Assembly: GCF_030704535.1 (NCBI RefSeq)
Contig: NC_081816.1
Location: 9,784,001-9,848,000, forward strand
DNA length: 64,000 bases
DNA from: Vitis vinifera
Lineage: Eukaryota > Streptophyta > Magnoliopsida > Vitales > Vitaceae
Direction: 5' to 3'
Part shown: piece after piece, positions 17,717 to 28,802 of the stretch
Layout of the letters: the number at the start of each line of letters is the position of its first letter
Position numbering within the stretch: the stretch's first letter is position 1
The notes under the pieces: generated by a model
What the model was told of the DNA's origin: nothing
Databases searched by the model: none
The model's input: only the letters and a program-made list of their open reading frames with translations
Translations under genes and position numbers: made by a program

Positions 17717-18182
17717 TTCTTACCACAAAGACGAACCAAAATCTACATACAAAGAAGCGCAATGGGTAAAAACACAAGTAACCCAGAAAATACACAAACC
17801 CTAACCCAAAGCAGTCAGAAAAAACCCTCAAAAAACCCCAGAACACCAACAAAATGCCAACACCCAAACAACAGACGCAAGCGACTTGCCCAAAACAATG
17901 CCCAAACAAACCAGAAACCAAGTTCAATCAACCAACAAACGCAACAAAAAGAACAACAAAATAGCAAAAGTACACATACCAAATGAAGCTCTGAAGGAGA
18001 AAGGTTGTTGTCTCGATACAAAATCACCAGCAGCAAAACGTATGTCGCGATACAAAAAACACCGGTACAAAAGAGCTTTCGAGTTCTTTACTCAGAGAAG
18101 CAAAGGACACAAGAGAAGCAAGAAGAAGAAAGGCTCTCAAGAGAATGCAGTAGGAAAAAATGCAAAAAGAAGGTACAGTGCG

Positions 18183-18191
18183 CTATTTATA
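18183..18191 (-). promoter_or_regulatory. TATA box of the antisense accessory ORF
   Basis: Read on the minus strand the sequence is TATAAATAG, a strong plant TATA match, about 470 bp upstream of the ATG at 17716. It sits between pol and the 3' LTR, so it would give the antisense ORF its own transcript independent of the LTR promoter. The leader between them has no other gene signal. No transcript evidence. Confidence 0.55.
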
Positions 18192-18421
18192 GGGGGACAG
18201 CCCCTCGGGAAAACCAAACGAACAGCTATGCCATCATTGAAACGACATATTGCCTGGGGATACACAGGGTCGGCGGCTCGTCATAAAGGCCTTTTTGGCT
18301 CTCGCACCCCCACTCGCCACATGGCCCAGTCAGACGAAGAGACCTCTTCAGTTTTCAAAAAAAAAAAAAAAAACCCAGTTATTTTTTAACCCGCCCATTT
18401 TTTGGGCAAAATAGGCAAGTT

Positions 18422-18434
18422 AAAAAAGGGGGGC
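18422..18434 (+). other. Polypurine tract
   Basis: AAAAAAGGGGGG lies just upstream of the 3' LTR start at 18437. This is the expected position and composition for the plus-strand primer of an LTR retrotransposon. Confidence 0.85.
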
Positions 18435-18436
18435 AA

Positions 18437-19253
18437 TGTAGGGACCCCTCCCTCTGGGAAACACGTGGCACGCATCTCACAGTGACACGTGGCACGTGTT
18501 ATCAGCCGGACCATCATCATCCGGATTCCCCTAAAGATATGCATGATGCAGTTCTCCTATCCGGACCGCCTCAAGGAAAGGCAAATGACGTTTCAGCTTC
18601 TCTTATCCAAGGAAAAGCAAACGACGCTGGCAGAGCATAGACATCCGAACAACCTTCATAATACATCCGCTCCGCAATACATCCGGATAATCAGCATATG
18701 TCATTCGGATATAATCGTCCGGATCATCAATTAAAGTAAAGCGAGTCTTACACGCTATCACAACAAACAGCCATGGCCCACATCCTGTCACCTGCAGAGT
18801 GAGAAGACAAGATGAAGTGACAGCAAGTCACTTCTCACGATCATTCCGCATGATCACTTCCCACGATCTCTGACAGTCGCATCACCTACCATGGTTTCTG
18901 ACAGCCGCTCGTAGGGTAATGATGCTCCTGCTGACGCCTATTATCATCATAACAACATAAAATATCTCCTCACCATTAATGAGAGGAACAGTGTCCCTGG
19001 CACTATATATAGAAGCCTTCGCACGAAGAGCAGCAGGATCCCTGGTAACCTCCCGATACCTAGTAAAAGGCCAACTGATTTATATATCTCTCTCTTACCA
19101 TGGCTAACAAGATCATCGGAGGGTGCGTCCGGACACCCTGTCCGGATGCCTTCTTGCAGGTATAACGGCTGGATCAAGAACCTTTATGGGTTGAAATCAC
19201 GCGTACATCCATCTGGCAACTACGTGGATCATCAAAGACGCGAGGTGACGACA
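18437..19253 (+). repeat. 3' LTR
   Basis: 817 bp, the same length as the 5' LTR, with the equivalent TATA box at 19004-19012. About 21 substitutions from the 5' LTR, mostly C/T and G/A, many at CpG. It is followed directly by the right copy of the AGATG target duplication. Confidence 0.95.
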
Positions 19254-20250
19254 AGATGGTGTTTGTTTTTTATTTAATTTTAAATAGAACTTTAATGTTT
19301 AATAGTGTTAAATATCATGTTATTTATTTTTTATAGTATTTTATTTTTATTAAATATTAAAAAATAAAAATATATATTTTATTTTTTTATTTTTAAAAAA
19401 TTAAATATTTTTATTTTTTCTATTCAATAAAAAATTTATAATAAGTCATATTAAAAGTAAAAAAATCAAAGAAACAAATACCTTTTTAGTATTAAACATT
19501 AATATTAGGGTGTGGTTTGGCAAAATAAATAAATAAATAAATATATATATATAAAAGTTGATTCCCCAAATTTTGAAGGAAAATAAAATGAATATGAAAA
19601 ATATAATGCAAGAAAAAGTAAAAGGAAATTATAATTTTCTTAATTTTGTTATAAAGGAAAAAAAATTAAGCTATTATAATTATATTTGATTATTAAAAGT
19701 CATTGTATTGATATTTATTAAAAAAAATCAAAAAAATAGATTGAAATTCAAGTAAATTGATTTTATCTTCTATTTAAAACTCAATTTAATTTATTTTAAC
19801 TCTTTTATAAGAAGATAAAATAATTTATATCTATATATGTGTATAACTAATTGTAAGTATATTTGATTTTTATTGATATTTTTTATAATTTTTTTTCTTA
19901 ATATTTTTTAGAAATTAAATATAATTTAAGTCCATTTTTTAATATGCTTTTTATTTTATGTTTTTAAAAATAAAAATTATTACTAAATTTTTAGAAAAGG
20001 GAAAGTAAAATTTCTCCAAAAAGAAATATAAATTTATCTTATATTTTTAAAAATTACTTTAAATAAATTTAAATTTTGAAATAGTTTTAAAAAAAATTCT
20101 ATTATTTTCTAATATTAAAAAAAAAGATATATCTAAGTTGACACTAAATATATATATATATATATATAAAAAAAAAGGAATAAAAATTCGTTTAATTTTT
20201 CTCCTCATTTTTATTATGTATTTTTTCCCCTTTTTCTTAATATTTTAAAA
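19254..20250. other. AT-rich intergenic DNA
   Basis: Very AT-rich, with short A/T runs and a TA microsatellite at about 20148-20167. No coding or RNA gene signal seen. It may contain remnants of old short transposons. Confidence 0.5.
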
Positions 20251-20408
20251 AATAAAGCATATTCTAGAACAATGTCATATGACTCGCACCAAAGAAAATA
20301 TTATATACTAAAATTAAAGGTGAAAAGAAAGGAAAAAAATAAAGCATATTCTAGAACAATGTCACACCACAGAAAACATTATATACTAAAATTAAAGGTG
20401 AAAAAAAA
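20251..20408. repeat. Direct duplication next to the tRNA gene
   Basis: Two copies of about 70-80 bp starting AATAAAGCATATTCTAGAAC (20251-20332 and 20338-20408), offset 87 bp, differing by a short deletion and a few substitutions. They end just downstream of tRNA-Phe (in its transcription direction). Confidence 0.8.
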
Positions 20409-20418
20409 TAGATAAAAA

Positions 20419-20443
20419 TGCGGTGAGCGTGGATCGAACACGC

Positions 20444-20486
<43 letters not shown>

Positions 20487-20491
20487 CCCGC
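20419..20491 (-). tRNA. tRNA-Phe (GAA)
   Basis: On the minus strand, 73 nt starting GCGGGGATAGCTCAG, with an anticodon loop containing GAA, a T-arm GTTCGATCC and discriminator A. No intron and no encoded CCA. It matches plant cytosolic tRNA-Phe as I remember it, including the non-paired G5/A68 position in the acceptor stem. A short T run follows at 20414-20418 as the RNA polymerase III terminator. Confidence 0.96.
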
Positions 20492-21414
20492 ATTATTTTT
20501 GATGTTACGGTATTAGACATCATAAATTGCTTGTACCCGTCGCCGGGAGAAACTGCAACTCTTTTGCTCGCTCCAATCTCACAATCACCCTCTCGTGTAA
20601 ATATATCCAATAAAGCGATTTCAAAACTCACCTACAATTAAAAGGCACCCATTTCTATATTTAAATTCACTTATTATTAAACCAAGTGGGTAGTGGAGTT
20701 ACTAATCCGAGGCTGTCAATATGAATATCAACACCTGGGATTGGTTTGTGTTATACCACATATTCCCCACCTAAGGCGTGGCTAGATCCACGGCCCCCTT
20801 TTGTATTTCATAATTTAATACGTAGTACAAGATTAAACCAAACACTTTCCTTTCTTCAACCCCAACGTGGGGGAATATCAGGCCAATGGGTTCTCTCGTC
20901 ACAGGCCCTTGTGGATAGAGATCTATGCTTCAGCATCTTTGCTTTCTAAATGCCTGGTATCCCAACGTTGTTGCACCCCTTTGATGAATCCAATGCTGCA
21001 GTCTTTTCGATGAAGGAAAATCTATAGATTCTGCTAGCTAATTCAGTATATTTCTTGGGTTTGTTGCTTTGATGGGTAGGCCAGACCAGGCCAGGGGCCA
21101 ACCATCCCTGCTGTCCAGTTCGATGAGCATCTAGCATAGTTTCCTATATTCACAACTGTTAATTGTTGCAACAAGTTAATATTTCATAACAAGAAAGATG
21201 TCTGTCTGACTATATAATAAAGCGGCAGTATTCAGTAGAGATCTCGGGTACAAAAAAACAGGGAACCATTAAACATAGTAGCTCTACATCTTGCTAATAC
21301 AGCCACGGTTAGCCAATGGTTTATATGATCTTCAAGACAATGGCCCTCTGAAGTATGCGCTTTACGTATCAGGAAGCCTGTGTGCATCTTCTGCAGGAAT
21401 GCTACGGCAAGTAT
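20492..21414. other. Intergenic region and 3'UTR of the hnRNP-like gene
   Basis: No protein gene is convincing. The right part, about 21.2-21.41 kb, is probably the 3'UTR of the minus-strand RRM gene. Small ORFs here have no family resemblance. Confidence 0.5.
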
Positions 21415-23717
21415 CTATCTTCCGTAAGGATGGTATCGGCTGCTGCCACTGTAACCTGTTCTACCTCCATATAGTCCTCCTCCTCCTCCTCCTCCTCCCC
21501 CTCCTCCTCCTACTCCTCCTACTCCTCCATAGCCAGCACCAGGACCTGCATCATAACCACCACTGGAGCCTGAACCGCCATAACCCCCATAGCCTCCACC
21601 TCCACGGCCATATGCGCCAAATCCACTTCCGCCATAACCCCCTCCAAACCCTACATCATAGGAACCATAGCGACTGGAAGGGCCAAATGAGGACTCTCCC
21701 CGATAACCACCACCATAACCCCCATAACTGGCCCCAAATTCACTGCCACTGCCACCATACCCACCATAATCACCAAGCCTACTGTCAATACCTCCTAGTG
21801 CCCGGTAGGAAGCAGGCCCATAGCCACCACTGCCCAGACCACTATAAGGATCGCTGCCGTATCCACTAAAACCATCATTGTACATTTGCATCCTAGAATC
21901 ACCACCAAATGAAGGAGCACGACCTGGGTTTGAGGAGGATTTCTTTGGTTCCGCCTTCTTGATCTCAACCTACAATAAAGAAGCAAGTCAACCTATGATT
22001 TTCTTACTGCAGATTATGCTGATAGTCAGGTGGAAGAAAAATAATAAACCTGCCATGAAGCCTAATTAAATATTGAGAACTAATATTAATCTAAGACCAC
22101 AAGTCATCTTAAGCATTTCAAAATTAAGCTGAGAAACACATGCCCATTTCCACCGAAAACTAATCAAAATGCAATTGTATTGCTGTCTTAAACAAAGAAG
22201 AGATGCACCCGTGTGCATCCGGTATCAGGGATGCGCATTGCACTGAACTCACCTGAGTACCCTCCATATCAATCATATTTCCATTTGTCAGCAGATCATC
22301 AACAACCTGTTCGTTGTCAAATACAATGAACCCAAATCCCCGGGAGCGTTTGGTCACATGATCATGTATAATCTCGTGTTCCACCACCTTCCCATACTTT
22401 GAGAAGAAATTCTTGAACTCATCTAATCGATTGGTTGTTCAAAGTGCAAACAAAAAGTAACAATTTAATAACAATACTCGCATTAAAAGTGATACTAATA
22501 AAAAAAAATGATACAGATAGTAAAAGAATATCAACTTTAACAATCATATCTCAAACCTTCAGAGACACTTGTTAGAATTCCACCAACAAAAATCTTCCTT
22601 GTTTTGAAATCATTAGATTGTGAGGAACCTCTTGGAATGGTTCTTTTGATCTCAACCTGCTCGAAAATTCATTTTGTAAGTCATAATTTTTCTAAGCTAT
22701 CTTACCTAGTACAGAATTGGATTGTGTTTGGAATTCCACTTATGGAATTCCAAATCTTACTTCCATTCTGCAACTTTTGTGGATTTTATATGTAACTTAA
22801 CTTCATTCCAAATCCTCAGTGGATTTGCAGACCAATATATTTAAAATTAGGCCCTTTCCTGCAGTTTCTAATTAAAGGGAAACCAGTTCAGTGCAAATAG
22901 ACAAAGACTGTGTAAAAGATAGTCTCAAATGAATTTGCTAGAACATAATATAAAAAATATATGACATTTTAATAACCAGGAGGCCTATCAATGCCGAGAA
23001 ACTTCATCAGCTGTCAATAACCATCATAAAAGAAATGAACATACTTCACTTCAACCCGACAGAACTTTTTTTTTTTTTCCTTTTTTTGGCAATCGGTGAA
23101 AGAAATGAGCATACACAATCTTCATGACATTTTGGGATTGGAATGATTGTCCGAGGATTCAACTTTTCCATTTTCTCTTATTTTCCCTTTGTTCTTTGCA
23201 ATGAACCAGAGACAGAAACTAATAATAGAAAAAACAGAGGAGAAAACTTACTTGTTTGCCGTTGATGATATGGGTCTCTTGAATGACCTCGTCAACAACA
23301 GAAGGATCAGCATATGTAATAAACCCAAAACCCCTAGGCCGACCCGTTTGCCGATCCTTCATCACCACTGAATCGGTTATCTCCCCATATTTCTCGAAAT
23401 ACTTTGTGAAAGTATCTACACTCACCACCACCACCAACATTGTAACAATGACATGGGTCAGTAAAATTGAACACTGCCCACAACAAAAAAAAAACACAGA
23501 AATGAAGAGAAACCCATTGAAAACTCACCCAAGTTGGTCTCCTTGGCTAGCCCTCCCACGAAGATCTTTCTGTGAAAAACAACAAAAAAAAACCCATTAA
23601 TCTTTGACCATTTATATACATATATACGTAAAGAGGGTTGGAAATAGAGGTAGAGAGAGCATACCCTGGACTGGCTCCGTCGTCTGAGTGAGTTTTGGGA
23701 GCCTTCCTCGAACCCAT
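21415..23717 (-). CDS. hnRNP A/B-like protein: two RRMs and a Gly-rich tail
   Basis: Six exons, 5' to 3': 23665-23717, 23529-23569, 23252-23415, 22557-22656, 22253-22422 and 21415-21969. The frame is continuous and gives 360 aa. RRM1 spans about residues 19-94 (RNP2 KIFVGG, RNP1 RGFGFITY); RRM2 about 107-183 (KIFVGG, RGFGFIVF). The tail from about 190 is Gly/Tyr/Ser-rich with GYGG-type repeats, a run of about 12 Gly, and a C-terminal YHPYGR. This is the plant hnRNP1/RNA-binding Gly-rich class that binds mRNA in nucleus and cytoplasm; such low-complexity tails commonly support condensates. ATG 23717 directly precedes RRM1 by 17 codons, as in relatives. Exact paralogue not assigned. Confidence 0.93.
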
Positions 23718-26700
23718 GGCCTGCAGCTTCGAGATCAGAGGTCTGAGACCAGAAATGTACTCGTGATAGATGAAGAAGACAGATACAGCACTGAGACAGG
23801 ACTCAGGAGTGGTTGGCAATGGAGTTGAGGCAGCCCAGCTGGGGAGAGCTGAGCAGTGAGCGTTAGGGTTTTAGGAGCACTCTGCAATGGAAAAGGGTAT
23901 CTCTCAATTTCCTTTTCTTTACCTCTGTTTTTTTTTTTTTTTTTTTTCCTTTTTTACTTCCTTTTTTATTTTTATTTTTTATTTTTAATGAACTTTTATA
24001 TTCTAAATATTAAAATTGTCTCAACATCATAAACTATCGAACCAAAATGCCACGTAGTATACGGTATCAAGGGAACAAAAATTATAATAAATAAATAAAC
24101 CAAGTGTTATAGTAATGTATAAATCAAATGTCTTCAATGTCCCTACCGATGGTTATGTTTGGTTTTGGGAAGTATTAAAAAAAATATTATGAAAAATAAT
24201 TCTTTTATGTTTTATTTTATTATAAAAAAATGAAATATAATTAAATTAGTTAAAAAACTTATGTATTTTTCATATATAAAAGTTAAAATAAATTCAAAGT
24301 GACATATAAAAGTAATTTATTGACTTTGAACATGTATTTTATTTCCATTAACTTTTTCCTTCTACTTTTCATTTATATATATTTTAAAAAAAAATTAATA
24401 ATCAAACATAATAGTAAAGTCTTCCAATGTTACAAATTATTTTTTTTTCTTTTTTTTTTTAATCTTGGGTGTTTGGGTCAGTTTACGTACGGCTTGATTA
24501 ATCCCACGGGACCCTAAAGTTAACAACCAGGTAAATCTTCCAACAACTCTAAAAAGATTCGAACAGATAACTATTGAAGAGCTTTCAATGTTACAAATAA
24601 TATTTCTTAAGTTTAGTGGTATACCAAAAAATGCTTTCAATCAAGATGCATCTTTAACCAAATTTATAAAATTTGTAGTTCCGTTATTTTATATCTTTTA
24701 TATAGTTTCTTGTTCTTTTATATTCTATTATTTAATCTTTATATTTTGATCGTACATGCTTTTCATTTGATGGTTTATATTTTATCGTACATTTGAATGA
24801 TTTAGCTTTAAAGTTTCTTATAATATTGAATTGATATAAATCGTTTGACAAAATTTTGAAAACTTATAATTAGGATATAAAAAAATATTTTAATTAACAC
24901 AAAAAAACCTAATATAGAAAACATTTATAAATCAATGTTAGATAAGTTGGCAATTAATTATTCAAATGGCTAAGTAAGACAATACATTTAAAATACAAAT
25001 GAATTAATCTAAACCTATAAAATAAACCTTACTATTGTAAAAGAAATGGACCATAAAACGCTGAGCTGCTTATTTCACTCAAAATCTCAAACTGAATCAA
25101 TTACCCTAACATTATTTGACAGAGGGATAAACATCACACTTAAACTTCTAACTTATGTGGAATGAAAATCCTAATAACCATCAATTGACTCTAAAATATG
25201 AAATTGTAAATTGATTAATTAGTAATACATATAAAATTGATGAAGTTAAAATCTTGAAAGGTGCATTAGCGATAACAATCAAACAAGTTTCTGTAAATGT
25301 ATATATCAATAAGACGGGTTTAAGACAAGAATAAAAACATTAGAAATATGTTTGAGTTTCTATTTATTTGTCATGTATTGGGTTTACCTTATTTCTCTCG
25401 TTGTACCATATCTCGCCACAATTAATAATTAATTAAATTTATTTATTTTTTCATTTCATTTTTTATATATATAACTGTATATTAATTTTATGTTATAAGT
25501 AATTAAAAATTATTAAAAAAATTTAAAAATAAGAAAACTTGTTAAATTTTTTTTTTTATATATTTTATAAGGATGAGAATAAGTTTAAATACCGATAACC
25601 CATCAAGACCAAGGTGACAGATCTCTAACCCATTCCATTGTGATCGTAGTATGCCATGGAAACATAAAATCCCATTGTCTCAAAAGTTAGAGATGATATT
25701 TCCTTACATCGGAGTAATCAATGGCCGTGAAATAATCATGTTTGGATGTCAAAGTATGGTGATTAGATTAGCACTATAGCCGTTAATTCTGCTCCCATCC
25801 CCCATGCACCACCAACTAACGAAGCACACGCAAAATTCATCCAATGGACATCCCTTATCGCCCACCAACTGCCTCTTAGCCACCACTTTGGGCCTCGGAT
25901 GGTCGGTCTCCCATCAATGGGTCACATTTCATTAATATCTTGGCCATGTTTTCAATTGACCTAAGGAAGAGAACTCATCTAGTAAGTAATATAGGTTGGT
26001 CAAACCAAATACGTATCCAACTAATCATATGGTAAAAAGGGCTCATCTCAATTACCTAACATTATCGAAACGTTTTTTTATTCTTTCCAAAGTTGTTCAT
26101 CATGTAGAAAAGGCAATTGCATCATTGTATATTAAATTTATGTACATTTCTTATAGCACCATGTTAAATGTATATTTATGAAATTCCATGCTTTTAGAAA
26201 ATTTCAAGTGAAAATAAATTAAAATTAAATATTTGAATGTCAGAATTTATTTATATATTTTTTAAGTTAAAAATTTCAAAACATAAAAAATATGTTTTTT
26301 AATAAAAATAATTTTAAAATATCCTAAAATAGGGGCAATAATGATTGATAAGGTAAGAGTAAATAACTATCTCTGCATAAATAAATTATAATTATCATAT
26401 TAAAAAATATTTTAATTTAGGTGTTTTTTCACAATGTTTTTAGTGGAATTTGTATTGAACCACAAAAAAACCTTTCGGCTGCATTACTTTTTTTTTTTTT
26501 TTTTGTCTTTAAAATAAATTAGTATAATGATAAAAATATGGATTGTACAAAAAAATAATCATAGATTTAAAAAATAAAAAGGGAGAAGGTCAAGAAAAAT
26601 ATATATAAAAAAAAGGGGGAAAAAAAAATCCCACACTCTAAACAGTCTCAATTGCTCTCTCTCCCTCTCTCTCTTTCTCTCTCTCTCTTCTGTCCATCTC

Positions 26701-26729
26701 TTCCTCCCTATTCCCTCTCTCTCTCTTTG

Positions 26730-26762
<33 letters not shown>

Positions 26763-26943
26763 TACTTGACATAGATCAATTCAAAAACCCTCAAAACAAT
26801 CATAGTTTCGTCCATTCCCCAATCTCTAAAACTTCCCATCATATTTTCTATCGCCTTCTCTTTTCTCATTTTTTCTTTTGGGTGTTTTCTCCTATATTTT
26901 TGTATAAATAAGGTACAGAGCTGTGGGCTTGTGAGCTGCAAAG
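23718..26943. other. Intergenic region between the hnRNP-like and GIP1-like genes
   Basis: Divergent promoters share this 3.2-kb AT-rich stretch. It includes a poly-T tract at about 23930-23947, a short foldback-like element at about 24146-24415 whose ends resemble GGTTATGTTTGG / AATCAAACATAA, and the CT-rich probable leader of the GIP1-like gene (26655-26754). No further gene seen. Confidence 0.5.
26655..26754 (+). repeat. CT-rich microsatellite in the probable 5' leader
   Basis: An imperfect (CT)n tract of about 100 bp ends in a T run, about 190 bp before the GIP1-like ATG. CT tracts are common in plant 5'UTRs and core promoters. Confidence 0.8.
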
Positions 26944-28739
26944 ATGAGCGGAGGTGGGTTTAGGGTTTCAATCTCAAGCAGTATGAGGGAGGTGATCCAA
27001 AACATTAAGGAGGTCACTGGAGACCACACTGAAGAGGAGATTTATGCAATGCTCAAGGATTGTGCCATGGATCCCAATGAAACCGTTCAGAAGCTTCTCA
27101 TGCAGGGTATTCTTTCTTTTTCCTTCTCTTTCATTCGCCTCTCTTTTCCCCCTTTTAGTTTTGATCTTTGATTTCCCTTTTTCGTCCTGCGATCTGTGCT
27201 TTTTCTATGCCCTTTCCCCTCTATTTGGCTGCTGAGAAATTTTAGGCAATGATGGTGAAAATCCATGGGATGTGATTTGATTTGCGATTTTTGTGTCAGA
27301 AAAATCATGGGTTTGTGGGAATTGAGCTGGGTTTATTATTGGCTGTTATGGGTTTTCACTGTTGATGCAGTTTTTCCTTCTTTTTTTTTTTTTTTTTCTA
27401 CGAGGTTAAGTTTGTTTCTCCAACGAAGCTTGGATATTTTCTCAATTTGGATTTCTTTATTACTTTTAAAATGGTTTTCAGGGCATTTATGGTGATCTTT
27501 ACAAGATCAGGACTCAGCTCTGAAACCTCAAATTTGTCGAGGCCGTTGTCTCAGATGGACATGGCTTCTCTTGTATCATATCCTTTTTATTTTGTTTCAT
27601 TTAAATTTAAGACATTTTTCGTCTTGTTTTAAAATGTAATAGCGTTGAACCACAGTAGACGACCAACCCACCGGTCAAAAAATGGATATACATTGTTGTT
27701 ATGCTGGCTGATACTTTTTGATCCATCTAATTAAATTTGTAGAGCAATCTATCCAAAGTAATTGCTAGTTTTTTGTTATCTCTCTCCTGGTTCTCATCAA
27801 CAAATCCTATGCAAGATTTGTGCATTTGACTTGGACTTTCCTATAAACTTTTGAACTACAACAATGTAACTTGATTATGTTTGCATCCGAATTTTGTTCT
27901 TCAAAATTTTGGCGGTCTGTGGTTGTCAAACTATATACTTTCTTTTACCACGGTTACACAAATTTGATGTGTTCAATGCTGAATCTGATAAATATATAGG
28001 GAAACAAGTGCATGTCACCCACTTGCAAAATTTTAGGATAAAATGAGAACTGTTGTTTGTTTCCAAAGCATAATATTTTTTTTTTACAGGTAAATATAAA
28101 AGTGAATTACGAGAAGAAGGTATACACGGTGTATACAAAGAGACCCAACTACCAAAAAAAGCACAAAGACACAATTGTTTCCAAAGCATAAAATACTAAA
28201 ATGATGACGAATTGGGAGTTTCTGAAAACTGTCGTCAACTGAAAACAACCTAAAAGGGTTGTGTTTTGAAACATGTTTGTCATTTTCATATTTAAAATGA
28301 GAATGGTTTCAGAAAACTTTTCATTTTCACTACCAAATGGGACCCTGATATTGTGACTACATTTGGGTAAGGCTGTAGCGTGTTCATTCAGAGAAAGTGC
28401 TGCTTCAGTGGTTACTTTAAATGCTCCTTTGTAAACTTGTTAGTGTTAAGTATGATTTTTCTTGCTTTACATGTAATGACAGCTTTGTCGATGGTTTAAA
28501 TGATTGATGCACAACTTGTTATGGGAGCTTCAAAGCTTAATCACTGTTGTAGGATGCTAAAAGGCACGTTCTTTGCAATGTATACTTTTAAAATGCACTA
28601 TGATTTAGTGGGTTAAGCATTTTTCTTGTGTTTCATTCTTCTAGCCATTGTTTCTGTTTGAAGCAAATAGCTATGTAATGGTCAATCTGCTGCTTTATTG
28701 AGAACTTTTTAGCTCCAGTAGTTATTCTATGTATTTATT

Positions 28740-28802
<63 letters not shown>

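Larger units (their letters stand above)
8818..19253 (+). mobile_element. Complete Ty3/gypsy Tat-type LTR retrotransposon (10,436 bp)
   Basis: Two 817-bp LTRs starting TG and ending CA flank a PBS, gag, protease, RT, RNase H, a second RNase H, integrase, a downstream antisense ORF and a polypurine tract. A perfect 5-bp duplication AGATG (8813-8817 and 19254-19258) marks the insertion. The order RT-RH-aRH-INT and the extra ORF after pol are established traits of the Tat lineage (Retand/Ogre relatives). Coding capacity is damaged: an in-frame TGA in gag, a +2 shift and a TAA in pol, and a TAG in the antisense ORF. The LTRs differ at about 21 sites counted by eye (about 2.6%), nearly all transitions, so the insertion is fairly recent. 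It lies about 0.8 kb upstream of LACS8. Confidence 0.95.

Noticed and set aside
17438-17986. Plus-strand ORFs opposite exon 1 of the antisense accessory gene
   Set aside because: Composition and lack of domains mark them as shadows; the minus strand has the domain-like sequence, splice sites and TATA box.
20423-20641. Plus-strand ORF starting MSVDRTRDLQ
   Set aside because: It reads through the tRNA-Phe gene on the opposite strand; chance frame.
21291-21869. Plus-strand His/Leu-rich ORF of 192 codons
   Set aside because: Antisense shadow of the Gly-rich tail of the hnRNP-like gene; GGN-rich coding reads as His/Pro/Leu on the other strand.
26901-26910. TATAAATA just upstream of the GIP1-like ATG
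   Set aside because: Only about 40 bp before the start codon, and the CT-rich leader lies further upstream; more likely part of the 5'UTR than a TATA box.
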